Shown here piece by piece: positions 18,861-27,618 of a stretch of DNA of 50,545 bases. A model generated the notes under the pieces. The model made no database searches. It was not told the DNA's origin and saw only the letters and a list, made by a program, of their open reading frames with translations. The stretch is from positions 1 to 50,545 of the forward strand of contig JADGRF010000123.1 in assembly GCA_017881055.1 (NCBI GenBank). The letters run 5' to 3'. Every line of letters starts with the position of its first letter. The first letter of the stretch is position 1. This DNA is from Sandaracinaceae bacterium (GTDB lineage Bacteria > Myxococcota_A > Polyangia > Polyangiales > JAFGIB01). The position numbers and the translations under genes were made by a program.

Positions 18861-19460
18861 TTGGCGCTCGGCGCGCTTTTCGTGCTGGCTTCGGTCGGCG
18901 CCGCACTCTTGCCGTACCTCGCGCAGCATCATCCGCTGATCCTGCTCGCGCTCTCGCCTTGGCCTCGGCATCAGATCCTCGTCGCACCCCACACGCCGTT
19001 TCTGCCGTTCATGCTGGTCACCGTGGCGCGTGGGCTGGCGACCGTCGTGGTCGCCTACGAGCTGGCGCATCTGTACGGACCTCTCGGACTCGAGCATTTC
19101 GAGGCGCGCTCGGCACGGGTGGGACGGGCGCTGCGCGTAGTCGAACGCGTCTTCGCGAGCGCACCCGATCTGCTGCTGCTGGTCGGGCCGGGGCCGCTGA
19201 CAGCGGCATTCGCGGCGATCGCGCGCATGCCGCGCTGGCGGGTATTCCCGTCGCTGGCCCTGGGCCTGTCGGGCTGGGCGTTCGTGAACTACCGACTCGG
19301 CGGCGTGTTTGCACCGTGGACCAAGCCGATTCTCGCGTTCCTGCGCGCGCACGTGCTGCCTGCGACGCTCGCCTGCGTGGCGATCGTTGCAGCATACGAG
19401 CTCGTGCGACGCAGGCGCACGCTGAAGCGTCTGTCCGCGCCACCGGACGAGCCGTCCTAG
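18861..19460 (+). CDS. Small integral membrane protein, DedA/VTT-like; start uncertain
   Basis: About 199 residues with four hydrophobic segments (GALFVLASVGAALLPYLA, FMLVTVARGLATVVVAYELA, VFPSLALGLSGWAFVNY, VLPATLACVAIVAAYELV). Its helix pattern and LLVGPGPLTAAFAAIARMP loop are reminiscent of SNARE-associated/VTT proteins. No ATG is in frame; TTG 18861 is the first usable start after a stop at 18795. An ATG at 18832 reads M-S-N and would join this frame sensibly if one base were added near 18841, so a frameshift at the 5' end is possible. The family call is tentative. Confidence 0.6.
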   Translation: MALGALFVLASVGAALLPYLAQHHPLILLALSPWPRHQILVAPHTPFLPFMLVTVARGLATVVVAYELAHLYGPLGLEHFEARSARVGRALRVVERVFASAPDLLLLVGPGPLTAAFAAIARMPRWRVFPSLALGLSGWAFVNYRLGGVFAPWTKPILAFLRAHVLPATLACVAIVAAYELVRRRRTLKRLSAPPDEPS

Positions 19461-19475
19461 CCGGCTTCTTCTACG

Positions 19476-20546
19476 TCAGCGGCAGTAAGGTCGCCCCGGA
19501 TGCGGCCGCACGATCCAGTGCGCGCGCTCGTCGAGGAAACGAATGACGCGCGCATCCATGGCGCCGGCACGCTTGCGCGCTTGGGCCGGCGAGGTGGTGC
19601 GCTTCTGCACGTCGGCACGTTCTTCCTTGGTGTGGTACCCCGAGGCGATCACGCTGCGCAGCCCGAGCACTTTCAACAGCTCGTTGCGCCACGGATAGAT
19701 CGGCGGGCTGTCTTCGCAGCCCCTCTGAAGATCCTGCGGCGAACAGAACAGGCGCACGTGCATGTGGTCGTCGTGCGGGCTCGCCGGCTGGCAGGTGATG
19801 TCCTCGAAGCGCTGTCGTATTGCTCTCGGCGCGTGCACCTTCTCGGCTTGGGCGAGCAGCATCGTGCGCACGTGCTCGACCAAGAAGATGCGCTGCACGC
19901 TCGCGCTCGCCGTCTCGAGCAACGCCTGGACGAAGCGCCAGGTGCGCTGCGCATCGAGCTTCACGCGCTGATCGTCTTTCGGCGTCGTGAGATCCTTGAA
20001 GTCCCAGCCCTTGCCCTGCGGGTCGATCGGCACTCCCACCGAGGGGATCGGCCCACCCTGCGCATCGAGCGAGTAGAACAGGATGTCGGCATCGCGCCCG
20101 GCTTGATGCGAGCCATGCTGCGCGATGCGTCCGCCCTCCGGCAAGCCCAGATCGTTCACGACCAGCACGCTGCCGGGCAGCTCGCGATCGACGACGGCGG
20201 CGGCGCGCACGATCGTCTGCACGAGCTCGACCGTCCCGTAGCGCGCCTGCGAGGGGCGCTCTTCGTTGTGCAGAAACCCAGAACCGCGATCGGGCAGCGC
20301 GACGCCGCCGAGCAGATGACCACTGGAGGGTCCGCCGAGCGAGGTGCTGACGGCCTCGTCGAGCGCAAGTACCTGCTCGGCGCTGCCAAATGCGTCTGCA
20401 GCTGACGGCGGCGGGGCCGCATCGACCACCGGCAGCTGCGGAGCCGGCACCTGTGCGGAAACGGACGGTGCGCAGACGAGCAAGAACACCGGCGCGAGGC
20501 GCAGACACGCGTGCACGGCGCTAACGCTCGACCCGCAGCGCCTCAC
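19476..20546 (-). CDS. mepA: Penicillin-insensitive murein endopeptidase
   Basis: This periplasmic LAS-family zinc metallopeptidase cleaves D-Ala-meso-DAP cross-links. The 356-residue protein has a signal peptide ([15 protein letters not shown]), the metal-binding [12 protein letters not shown] motif (His and Asp ligands) and the second motif [11 protein letters not shown] (HxH), with paired cysteines at [10 protein letters not shown] and the C-terminus. It is slightly longer than E. coli MepA (274) because of an N-terminal linker and a C-terminal extension. The start overlaps the end of the gamma-carbonic anhydrase gene by 26 bases; GTG 20525 is an alternative that nearly removes the overlap. 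Confidence 0.92.
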   Translation of the reverse strand: MRRCGSSVSAVHACLRLAPVFLLVCAPSVSAQVPAPQLPVVDAAPPPSAADAFGSAEQVLALDEAVSTSLGGPSSGHLLGGVALPDRGSGFLHNEERPSQARYGTVELVQTIVRAAAVVDRELPGSVLVVNDLGLPEGGRIAQHGSHQAGRDADILFYSLDAQGGPIPSVGVPIDPQGKGWDFKDLTTPKDDQRVKLDAQRTWRFVQALLETASASVQRIFLVEHVRTMLLAQAEKVHAPRAIRQRFEDITCQPASPHDDHMHVRLFCSPQDLQRGCEDSPPIYPWRNELLKVLGLRSVIASGYHTKEERADVQKRTTSPAQARKRAGAMDARVIRFLDERAHWIVRPHPGRPYCR

Positions 20547-21042
20547 GATAGCGTTGCGCGTTCTCGACGTAATGCAGCGCGGAGCCTTGCAGCACCATGC
20601 GCTCGGTGTCGTTGACCTGGCGCACGACCTTGCCGGGAGAGCCCATCACGACCGAGCCGTCCGGAATCACTTTGCCTTCGGTGATCAGCGCGTTTGCGCC
20701 GATCAAGCAGAAGCTGCCGATCTTCGCGCGGTTCAGGACCACGGCGTTCATGCCGATCAAGCTGAAGGCGCCCACCTCGCAGCCGTGCAGCATGACCTGA
20801 TGCCCGACCGTCACGCCTTCGCCGAGCGTGAGCGCAATGCCGGCATCCGTGTGCAGCACGGAGCCGTCCTGCACGTTGCTGCCTTTGCCGATGGTGATGA
20901 CGTCGTTGTCCCCGCGCATCACCACTTGAAACCAAACGCTCGCGTCCTGCTCCAGCACGATCGAGCCGATCAGATCGGCCGAGGGTGCCACGAAGCAGCT
21001 CTCGTGCACGGACGCGCGGCGCTCGCCAAGTTGGTAGATCAT
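20521..21042 (-). CDS. Gamma-carbonic anhydrase-like hexapeptide-repeat protein
   Basis: The 173-residue protein has a left-handed beta-helix built of hexapeptide repeats ([45 protein letters not shown]). It matches the YrdA/PaaY/CaiE gamma-CA family in length, and the histidines that bind metal are present ([14 protein letters not shown]). The start is ATG 21042; an open frame upstream of it belongs to the response regulator region in another frame. Whether it hydrates CO2 or acts on another substrate cannot be told from sequence. Confidence 0.92.
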   Translation of the reverse strand: MIYQLGERRASVHESCFVAPSADLIGSIVLEQDASVWFQVVMRGDNDVITIGKGSNVQDGSVLHTDAGIALTLGEGVTVGHQVMLHGCEVGAFSLIGMNAVVLNRAKIGSFCLIGANALITEGKVIPDGSVVMGSPGKVVRQVNDTERMVLQGSALHYVENAQRYREALRVER

Positions 21043-21077
21043 CCGGTCAGCACTTCTGGAACGTTCGTCCGTTTCAA

Positions 21078-21521
21078 TCAGCGTTTCATGGTGGGCTTCT
21101 TCACCGCACCGCTCGGGGACAGCAACTTCTTCACCTTGTCGAGCAGCTCCGGAACGCGAAACGGCTTGGTCATGTACAGGCGCGCACCCGCGTTGATGCC
21201 AGCGATCGTGTCCTTCGGGGTGGTCTTGGCGGTGAGGAAGATGATCGCGACGTGCGCGAGGTTCGGGCTTTCTTTCACGCGCTTGGCCATGGTCAGGCCA
21301 TCCATGCCGGGCATCATGATGTCGCTGATGATCAAGGCCGGTGCAGGCGGCTGGGTCAGGAGCTCGAGCGCGCGAGTCCCGCTTTCCGCGGCGGTCACGT
21401 CGTAGTCGAGGCTGAGCGCTCGCACGATCAGATTGCGAACGTCGGGGTCGTCTTCCACCACGAGGATGCGCGGCTTCGGTTGTGCAGCGGCCGGCTTGAT
21501 CATCGTGATGTCTTTCATCAT
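21078..21521 (-). CDS. Single-domain response regulator
   Basis: The 147-residue protein is essentially one receiver (REC) domain with short tails. It contains the acidic pair VVEDDPD (residues 21-27), the phospho-accepting Asp67 in [13 protein letters not shown], Thr98 in IIFLTAKT and Lys119 in YMTKPFR, all in the expected order. There is no output domain, so it probably acts by protein-protein contact or as part of a phosphorelay; no histidine kinase is nearby. ATG 21521 is doubled (Met-Met). Confidence 0.93.
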   Translation of the reverse strand: MMKDITMIKPAAAQPKPRILVVEDDPDVRNLIVRALSLDYDVTAAESGTRALELLTQPPAPALIISDIMMPGMDGLTMAKRVKESPNLAHVAIIFLTAKTTPKDTIAGINAGARLYMTKPFRVPELLDKVKKLLSPSGAVKKPTMKR

Positions 21522-21640
21522 GGGCGAGCGCCTCTGGCTTTTCAAGACTGGCCGTAGGCCGACCGACCGACCGAGAATTGGCAGTTGGCGCGAGCGCGCG
21601 TAAGTATCCGGTGGAACTTTCGTTCGCCCTGGAGGGCACA

Positions 21641-22021
21641 ATGACCACCGCTCACGTCGTCCTGTGGATTGACCACAAGGAAGCCAAGATCTTTCACGTA
21701 AACGAAACCGGCTTCGACGCCGAGGCCGTGAAAGCACCCGGTGCTCACGTGCATCGGCACCCGCAACACACCGCGGAGCATGCCCACCCGGTGGATTTGA
21801 ACCACTTCTTCGACCGCGCGCTGCAAGCGCTCGAAGGCGCACGGGAAGTCCTGGTCATGGGTCCAGGTAGCGCCAAGCTCGAGCTGATCAAGTACGTGCA
21901 CAAGCACAGGCCGGGGCTCGAATCGATGATCGTCGGTGTCGAGACCTCGGACCATCCCACCGATGGTCAGGTCGTAGCGCACGCACGCAAGTACTTCCTG
22001 GCTGCGGACAAGGTGCGCTGA
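21641..22021 (+). CDS. eRF1-domain-3/L7Ae-like small protein ('translational machinery protein' family)
   Basis: The 126-residue protein starts at an ATG with GGAGG upstream. It carries the features I know from this bacterial family: N-terminal [16 protein letters not shown], a His-rich middle ([17 protein letters not shown]), [18 protein letters not shown] and the C-terminal [22 protein letters not shown]. The fold is expected to resemble archaeal eRF1 domain 3/ribosomal L30e. The cellular role is not established. It is divergent from the response regulator; TTGGCA at 21578-21583 is a possible -35 box. Confidence 0.8.
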   Translation: MTTAHVVLWIDHKEAKIFHVNETGFDAEAVKAPGAHVHRHPQHTAEHAHPVDLNHFFDRALQALEGAREVLVMGPGSAKLELIKYVHKHRPGLESMIVGVETSDHPTDGQVVAHARKYFLAADKVR

Positions 22022-22219
22022 GCGGTGTCCGAACGAGCGGGAACGGCACGGGCGGTGGTCGCGCGGACACAGTGTGCCGCCATGGCACGCTCTCCTCGGC
22101 TCCGTCCGTGCTCTGCTACTCGACCGATATTGCTAGGTTTCTAGGTTTCGGTCACACGGCCTAAATCATGGCATGAGCGCTGCAATGAGGTCCTTCGCTG
22201 AACGCGAAAGGACCCGCCG
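22022..22219. other. Intergenic region with tandem CTAGGTTT repeat
   Basis: CTAGGTTT occurs twice back to back (22133-22148), framed by the 6-bp inverted arms GACCGA (22122-22127) and TCGGTC (22148-22153). This resembles an operator region for the downstream gene at 22220. No gene is supported here. Confidence 0.45.
22189..22214 (+). promoter_or_regulatory. Hairpin sequestering the ribosome binding site of the gene at 22220
   Basis: GGTCCTTCGC (22189-22198) pairs with GCGA(A)AGGACC (22204-22214) with one bulged A and a TGAAC loop. The Shine-Dalgarno AAAGGA (22207-22212) lies inside the stem, five bases before the stem's end at the ATG side. Such a structure would block ribosome loading until opened by temperature, a ligand, a small RNA or a helper protein. 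Confidence 0.55.
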
Positions 22220-23944
22220 ATGCTCGCTACTCGCCTGTTTCGTTGGCTCGTTTGTCTGCCGCTGATGGCGGCGGCTCCACCCGTGCGTGCAGAAGACTCT
22301 GTGCGCGCCACCGTGCTTCACATCGATGGCGACGAGATCGTCATCGATGTCGGTCGCTCGAAGGTCAGAGAAGCTCAGGATCTGACCGTCTACCGCACGC
22401 TGGAGGTGCGGCACCCGATCACGCACAAGCTGCTGCGCGATCGCTTCGTGATCGGTCGGGTGCGCGTGGTGCAGCCCGGCGACTCGTTGAGCGTCACGAA
22501 GGTCAGCGGTACGCCGACGCATCCGCTGCTCGTGGGTGACACAGTAGAGCTCGGCCCGCCGCCGTCAGCTGCAATCCAGGCGCCTGAGGTTACGGCGATC
22601 ACATCAGGGACCACGCCTGCGCCAACCATGGCGACGCCGTCGGCACAGGCTGCGGTGGCCACAGCCGCGGCGCCGCCAAGTGCCGGAGCACCGGCCGTAG
22701 CAGCAGCATCGTCGACGCCCGCGTCTGCCAGTCCGGTGGAACGCGAGCTCCTGTCGTATTGGTATGCATCGCTGTCGCAGCCGCCCGAGCGGCGCGCGCG
22801 CCTGTACATTGCGTACCTGCAGCGGCGGCCGGATTCCCCGTACCGCGCGTTCGTGCTGAACGAGATCGGCTACCTGCGCAGCCTCGATGCGAAGCTCGCG
22901 CGCCCCACGAGCACGCGCTTCGGCGCAAGCCCGGCGCCGGAAGGGGCGGGAATTGCTGCGTCGCAAGCGCGCGTGGAGCTGCTACCGATCACCAGCGCGG
23001 AAGCCGGTCACGACGTCGAGCTGGCGGCGCTCGTGCACCTGGACAAAGGCTTGCGCGGCCTGCTCTTGCACGTACGACCGCTCGAGCAGCGCGGCTACAG
23101 CAGCAGCGCCATGGAGATCGACGCGCGCGGACACGCACGCGTGATCATTCCGAGCGACTTGGTGCGCGCACCGGGCTTTGCCTACTTCATCGAGACCATC
23201 GACGAGCACGGCGAGCCCCATGCTGCCATCGGCAGTGAAGCAGCGCCGAAGATCGCGGTCGTGCGCGGCTCGGCGGCGAAGCCGGTCCCGAACGAACGTG
23301 CGACGCGCGTGCGCTTCGCGAGCGAAGTCGTCTCGTTCGACGGCACGAGTGGTCGCGACTACTACCTGCAGACCGAGGGCGACTTCTTGTACCGCGTGCG
23401 GCGCGGCGCGCTCTACGGCGTGCGCATGGGCTACGGCAACCTGCGCGGCCAAGGCGGCACGGTGCAGCAGCTGGACGTCGACAAGCTCGACCCCCAGCCG
23501 GCTGGCTTCACGTACGGCTTCTTCGAGGCCGAGCTGGCGCTGCATCCGCTGTTCGGCCTGGCGCTGCGCGGCACGATCGGCCTCGGTCGCCCCGACGACC
23601 CGAAGCTGCAGCGAGCGGGCGTTACGGGAGGGTTCCAGCTGCGCGCGCGGATCGGTGAAGCCGACGGAACGCACTTGATCCTAGCGGGCGAGCTGATGCC
23701 GGAGATCGGCCAGCGCGCGTACATCGGGCTCGCATGGCAAGCGTGGCAGCGCGTGCCTATGTCGACCGAGATCGTGGTCACCGATCAACCGGTGAACACG
23801 GACGAGCTCGCTGTGCGCCTGATCCAAGAGATCGGCTACCGCTTCAGTGATCGCGTGTCGATCGCACTTCGCCCTTCCTATCAGCTCCGCACGATCCGCC
23901 ACGCGGGGCCCGGCATTGGCATGGCGGCCACTTTCGACTGGTGA
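22220..23944 (+). CDS. Exported protein with Ig-like and C-terminal beta-barrel-like regions (paralogue A)
   Basis: The 574-residue protein has a signal peptide (about residues 1-24, cut after VRA). A small all-beta domain (residues 28-115, with DGDEIVIDVGRSK and GRVRVVQPGDSLSV) is followed by an Ala/Pro/Thr-rich linker, an Ig-like segment (LLPITSAEAGHDVEL to APGFAYFIETID) and about 230 residues of amphipathic strands ending in FDW, the aromatic C-terminus expected of an outer-membrane barrel. The second half aligns with the next gene. The family is not recognised. Translation may be controlled by the hairpin at 22189. Confidence 0.75.
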   Translation: MLATRLFRWLVCLPLMAAAPPVRAEDSVRATVLHIDGDEIVIDVGRSKVREAQDLTVYRTLEVRHPITHKLLRDRFVIGRVRVVQPGDSLSVTKVSGTPTHPLLVGDTVELGPPPSAAIQAPEVTAITSGTTPAPTMATPSAQAAVATAAAPPSAGAPAVAAASSTPASASPVERELLSYWYASLSQPPERRARLYIAYLQRRPDSPYRAFVLNEIGYLRSLDAKLARPTSTRFGASPAPEGAGIAASQARVELLPITSAEAGHDVELAALVHLDKGLRGLLLHVRPLEQRGYSSSAMEIDARGHARVIIPSDLVRAPGFAYFIETIDEHGEPHAAIGSEAAPKIAVVRGSAAKPVPNERATRVRFASEVVSFDGTSGRDYYLQTEGDFLYRVRRGALYGVRMGYGNLRGQGGTVQQLDVDKLDPQPAGFTYGFFEAELALHPLFGLALRGTIGLGRPDDPKLQRAGVTGGFQLRARIGEADGTHLILAGELMPEIGQRAYIGLAWQAWQRVPMSTEIVVTDQPVNTDELAVRLIQEIGYRFSDRVSIALRPSYQLRTIRHAGPGIGMAATFDW

Positions 23945-23955
23945 GGAGAACCGCA

Positions 23956-25065
23956 ATGCGAACCCTTTCAATCATCGCCTCGTTTCTGTTGCTGCTGACG
24001 ACCCACGCGTTCGCCGAGGACGCGAAGAAGCCCGTGGTCGAAGCCGAGGCCGCGGAACCGCCCGCGCCTGCTGCAACTGCTGCGGCCGCAATCAGCCATG
24101 TGCCGCTCAACGAAGTGCTCGTGGGTGCAGCGCCGCTCGTGTTCCAGGTCCGAGACCCGCAGCTTGCGGGCGAGATCTCGGTGCACGTGATACGCGCTGG
24201 ACACGCGGAGCTGCTCGTGGTCGCGCAACGCCGCGGCGCGGGTTATGAAGCGCTGATCCCCGAGGCCGCCGTGGTACCGCCGGGATTTTCGTACTTCGTG
24301 ACGGAGCACATGCGCGACGGCAGCGAACGCCCCGTGTTTGCAGCTGCAGGCGCAGCGCATCCCGTGCGCGTCACGCGCCCGCAGGAGCTCGAAGACGAGC
24401 TGGCAGCGCTCGCTGTACGCGGGGGCGAGCGCTCGACGCTGCTGCTGGCGGGCGATGGCGTGGACTACGGCGATCGACAGCTAGGCCCGAGTCAGAGCAA
24501 GGTACACGACCGTTACTATCGAATCGAAGCCGGCTACTCGTACAGCTTTCTCACACGCATCGAAGCCATTCGCTTGTCGTTGGTGCGCGTGCGCGGGCAG
24601 GCCGCGCTCTGGGATGGCACGGCGGCGACACGGGTTACGCCCACCGCTCCCGGTATCGACTACGGCCGCGCCGAGGTCACGTTCCGGGGCAACGACGAGC
24701 TGCGCTTGCGCGCCGCAGTGTTGCTCGGCGCTTCGCAGCGCGGCTTCGAGTACGGCGGCGGTGCAGCGCTCACGCTCGGCGATCCGCGCGCGATGAACCT
24801 CGACCTCGGCGTCGAGAGCATGACCACACTCGGCACCACGGGTCACCTGCGCCTGGGATTTCTCGCGCAGGAACGCGTGCCGATGGGCGCAACGGTCGAA
24901 GTGTCGAGCTTCCCGGTCGGCGACGACGCGGGCGTGCGCCTGCTCTACGACATCGGCTATCGCTTCGGCCCAGTCACCGAGCTGACCGTGCGTGCGGGCT
25001 ACCAAGGCCGCACGAGCGTGACGGGCGGACCGTCGATCGGTGCGACCTTCAACTACGGGTTCTGA
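23956..25065 (+). CDS. Exported beta-barrel-like protein (paralogue B)
   Basis: The 369-residue protein has a signal peptide ending AFA, starting at the ATG with GAGGAGAA upstream (the stretch that also holds the previous stop). It shares with its upstream neighbour the Ig-like segment (VPPGFSYFV versus VRAPGFAYFI) and the terminal strands (ERVPMGATVEV...YDIGYRFGP versus QRVPMSTEIVV...QEIGYRFSD), and ends in NYGF, an outer-membrane insertion-like C-terminus. It lacks the N-terminal beta domain and linker of paralogue A. The two probably arose by tandem duplication and are co-transcribed. Confidence 0.75.
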   Translation: MRTLSIIASFLLLLTTHAFAEDAKKPVVEAEAAEPPAPAATAAAAISHVPLNEVLVGAAPLVFQVRDPQLAGEISVHVIRAGHAELLVVAQRRGAGYEALIPEAAVVPPGFSYFVTEHMRDGSERPVFAAAGAAHPVRVTRPQELEDELAALAVRGGERSTLLLAGDGVDYGDRQLGPSQSKVHDRYYRIEAGYSYSFLTRIEAIRLSLVRVRGQAALWDGTAATRVTPTAPGIDYGRAEVTFRGNDELRLRAAVLLGASQRGFEYGGGAALTLGDPRAMNLDLGVESMTTLGTTGHLRLGFLAQERVPMGATVEVSSFPVGDDAGVRLLYDIGYRFGPVTELTVRAGYQGRTSVTGGPSIGATFNYGF

Positions 25066-25179
25066 TGCCGCGCGGGCGGCCTGGGCCACGGGCTTCTCTG
25101 CGAAGTCCGGATGCATCGAGCCGCCCGAGCGAGCTAGTATCGCAGCCCCTTCGAAAGGCCGGGCATGCAACCGACGCTG

Positions 25180-25216
25180 TTGGCAAAGCGCCGCGTCTGC
25201 ACTAGATTGTATTACA
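25180..25216 (+). promoter_or_regulatory. Promoter and overlapping TTGTATTACA operator; leaderless start
   Basis: TTGGCA (25180-25185), 17 bases, then TAGATT (25203-25208) form a sigma-70-type promoter whose start point falls at the ATG at 25216, so the mRNA is probably leaderless. TTGTATTACA (25207-25216) overlaps the -10 element and the start codon. Its core TGTA-T-TACA is an odd palindrome and recurs twice more at 25869 and 25905. Confidence 0.6.
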
Positions 25217-25719
25217 TGCGAACACGAGTTCATCGCCGCCAGAAACTGCTGCGGGCCCGCAAAGATCTGAAAGATCGCCTGATCCAGACGCGCGTTCCCG
25301 AGAGCCTCGAGAGCGCGCTGAAGGACGAGGCCAAGAAGCGCCGCTTGTCCGTGTCGCACCTGATCCGCAACGTGCTCGAGGACACCTTCGAGCTGGTCGA
25401 CGGAGTGGTCGCTGAAGTCGGCAACATCGTGCAGGACTCGGTGGGCCTGGCGGAGCGCGTGCGCAGCGACGCGAGTCGCATCGCGAGCCATGCCCGCAGC
25501 AACGCAAGCGCGAGCGTGAGACCCGCGAAACCTGCGGCGAAATCGCTGAAATCGCTGGATCACATCCTCGCTTGGAACAAGGTCGTGATGAATCGCGACG
25601 GCGAGTGCGCGCGCTGCGGCAGGGCCATGCACAAGGGTAGCGAAGCGCAGCTCGGCGTGTCGCAGACGCCGAGCGACGCGCCGACCTGGCTGTGCAGTCG
25701 CTGCCTCGCAGACCTGTGA
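25216..25719 (+). CDS. Ribbon-helix-helix regulator with C-terminal zinc-ribbon-like domain
   Basis: The 167-residue protein has a ribbon-helix-helix segment (LIQTRVPESLESALKDEAKK, then LSVSHLIRNVLEDTFEL, about residues 20-58). A helical middle with Ala/Ser repeats (VRSDASRIASHARSNASA) and a C-terminal pair of CxxC motifs (CARCG and CSRCL) follow, likely a zinc-binding knuckle. RHH proteins bind short tandem operators as dimers; the TGTATTACA motif overlapping its own promoter suggests autoregulation. An upstream ATG at 25165 lies before the promoter and is probably not used. The downstream ABC1-kinase gene carries two further motif copies and is the likely target. Confidence 0.8.
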   Translation: MRTRVHRRQKLLRARKDLKDRLIQTRVPESLESALKDEAKKRRLSVSHLIRNVLEDTFELVDGVVAEVGNIVQDSVGLAERVRSDASRIASHARSNASASVRPAKPAAKSLKSLDHILAWNKVVMNRDGECARCGRAMHKGSEAQLGVSQTPSDAPTWLCSRCLADL

Positions 25720-25868
25720 ACGCGCGCTCCGCGCGCCGTGTGCCCTGCGTGGAGGACGTTCCGGGTGACGGCGCGCGTCGAAGGGCGCGTCGACCTGAGT
25801 TTTCTGCACGGCGCTAAGTACCCGTCCTCATGCGCGATTTCAGCACGTCGCCGGGCAGCTTGCATATT

Positions 25869-25878
25869 TTGTATTACA
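25869..25878. promoter_or_regulatory. TTGTATTACA motif, copy 2
   Basis: Exact second copy of the 10-base motif, 85 bases upstream of the ABC1-kinase frame and 26 bases from copy 3 (centre spacing 36 bp). Confidence 0.5.
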
Positions 25879-25904
25879 ACTCGCTTGCGCACGCACCGCT
25901 TCGC

Positions 25905-25914
25905 TTGTATTACA
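25905..25914. promoter_or_regulatory. TTGTATTACA motif, copy 3, overlapping a possible -10 box
   Basis: Exact third copy. TATTAC (25908-25913) lies 17 bases after TTGCGC (25885-25890), so the motif would cover the -10 element of the ABC1-kinase promoter just as copy 1 covers that of the RHH gene. Confidence 0.5.
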
Positions 25915-25962
25915 TCGTCATCAACGGCGTCGTTCGCCGTATGACAAGAAAGCGTGAGCGAC

Positions 25963-27585
25963 ATGCCAGTCGAAACGAGCCCCACGAGCTCCGCAGACAC
26001 CCTGCACAGGAGTGGCCGCCGCAGCCGGCGGCGTCATCGTCGTCACGCGCGCGCGCTGCGGGGCGTTGAAAAGCGCGTCACGCGAGATCTCGGCCGCGAG
26101 CTGCGCACGTGGTTGAAAGTGGCCGACGCCGTGCTGGTCGCAATCGAGCGCACGGCGTGGTCGCTGCGCGGCGTGGCCGACGAAGTGACCGGCGCGCTGC
26201 GCGAGACGCACAGCGAAGTCGGCAGCTTGGGTGACGAGCTGACGGGCCAGAGCCGGGGCCTGGTCCGGCTGACGCAGACCGGCTTCATGCTGGCGCAGGT
26301 CGCGGCGAGCTACCGGTTGTATTCGTTGCGCGCGGCGTTCCTGCCGGAGCAGCGCGCCCAGGCACTTCTCGAGCAGCTGCACACCAACAATGCGCAGCGC
26401 TTCTACCGCGCGAGTACCAAGCACGGCGGTGCGTTCCTGAAGATCGGTCAGCTGCTCTCGGCGCGGCCCGACATCATGCCCAAGGCCTGGGTGAGCGAGC
26501 TCTCGGGGCTGCAGGATGCGGCGCCCGCCCTGCCCTTCGAGATCGTCAAGCGTGTGGTCGAGAGCGAGCTGGGAGGCAAGCTGGAAGACTTGTTCGCGAG
26601 CTTCGAGGAAGCGCCGCTGGCGGCGGCCAGCATCGGTCAGGTGCATCGCGCGGTCACGCTGACCGGCGACGCGGTCGCTGTGAAGGTCCAGCGCCCGGGC
26701 ATTGGCGAGCTCGTGAAGCTCGACATGCAGTCCTTGGAGATCTTCCTCGACGCGATCCGCTCGTCGTTGCCCGAGCTCGACTACGACACGATCGTGAGCG
26801 AGGTGCGAGGCGCGCTGCTGTACGAGCTGGACTACGCCGAGGAAGCGCACATGACCGAGACGGTGGGCACGCTGCTCGCGAACGAGGAGCACATCCTGGT
26901 GCCGATGCCGTACGCGCAGCTGTCGAGCCCGCGCATCCTGACCACGCGCTTCATCGAGGGCCGCAAGATCACGACTGTGCTCGACGAGCTGAAGGCGCGC
27001 GCCGTAGCCGGTGATGGCAGCGCGCAAGCGGAGCTGTCGTCCGTGCTTGGGCGCCTGCTGTCCGCGTATCTGACGCAGGTGCTGATCCATGGCGCGTTCC
27101 AGGCCGATCCGCATCCGGGCAACCTGCTGGTGACGAGCGACGGCAAGCTGGCCATTCTCGACTTCGGCTGCAGCAAGACGCTGCTGCCCGAGGTGCGCGA
27201 GCGCTACGTGGACTTGGTGCGCGCGTTCCTGATGAGCGATCGCGCGCGCACGGGCGAGCTGTTCGACGCGCTGGGCTTTCGCACGCAGAGCGGGAAACCA
27301 GACACGCTGCACGCCTTCGCCACGGCGATCTTGCACGCATTTCAAAAGGCCATGACGAGTGGCTCGTTCGCGTGGCCGGACCGCGCTGCCATCCTGGCGC
27401 AGGGCGGTCAGCTGCTGCGCGCGCTCGAGAGTGACCCGGTGGTGACCCTCCCGCCCGAGTTCGTGATGATCGCGCGCGTGTTCGGCACGCTCGCGGGCCT
27501 GTTCACGCACTACGAGCCCGACATCGCCTTCGCGGAGCACGTGATGCCGGTGCTCGGCGCGGCCGTGTTCCAGACCAACGCCTGA
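25963..27585 (+). CDS. ABC1/UbiB-family (AarF) atypical protein kinase-like protein
   Basis: The 540-residue protein has the family signatures: KxGQ motif KIGQLLSARPD, the lysine strand VAVKVQRPG preceded by an Ala-rich nucleotide loop AAASIGQVH, catalytic QADPHPGNLL and metal-binding ILDFGCSK. UbiB/ADCK proteins are ATPases linked to isoprenoid-quinone synthesis or lipid metabolism. An N-terminal segment of about 110 residues before the family core is basic then helical. ATG 25963 has AAGAAAG about 11 bases upstream; GTG 25954 is an alternative. It follows the RHH regulator and two of its putative sites. Confidence 0.9.
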   Translation: MPVETSPTSSADTLHRSGRRSRRRHRRHARALRGVEKRVTRDLGRELRTWLKVADAVLVAIERTAWSLRGVADEVTGALRETHSEVGSLGDELTGQSRGLVRLTQTGFMLAQVAASYRLYSLRAAFLPEQRAQALLEQLHTNNAQRFYRASTKHGGAFLKIGQLLSARPDIMPKAWVSELSGLQDAAPALPFEIVKRVVESELGGKLEDLFASFEEAPLAAASIGQVHRAVTLTGDAVAVKVQRPGIGELVKLDMQSLEIFLDAIRSSLPELDYDTIVSEVRGALLYELDYAEEAHMTETVGTLLANEEHILVPMPYAQLSSPRILTTRFIEGRKITTVLDELKARAVAGDGSAQAELSSVLGRLLSAYLTQVLIHGAFQADPHPGNLLVTSDGKLAILDFGCSKTLLPEVRERYVDLVRAFLMSDRARTGELFDALGFRTQSGKPDTLHAFATAILHAFQKAMTSGSFAWPDRAAILAQGGQLLRALESDPVVTLPPEFVMIARVFGTLAGLFTHYEPDIAFAEHVMPVLGAAVFQTNA

Positions 27586-27618
27586 TGCAGACAACCCAAT
27601 GAGCCAGAGAGACACGCC

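Noticed and set aside
21559..21574. Four tandem CCGA units as a regulatory repeat
   Set aside because: Very short units in G+C-rich DNA; likely chance or slippage, with no relation to a start site.
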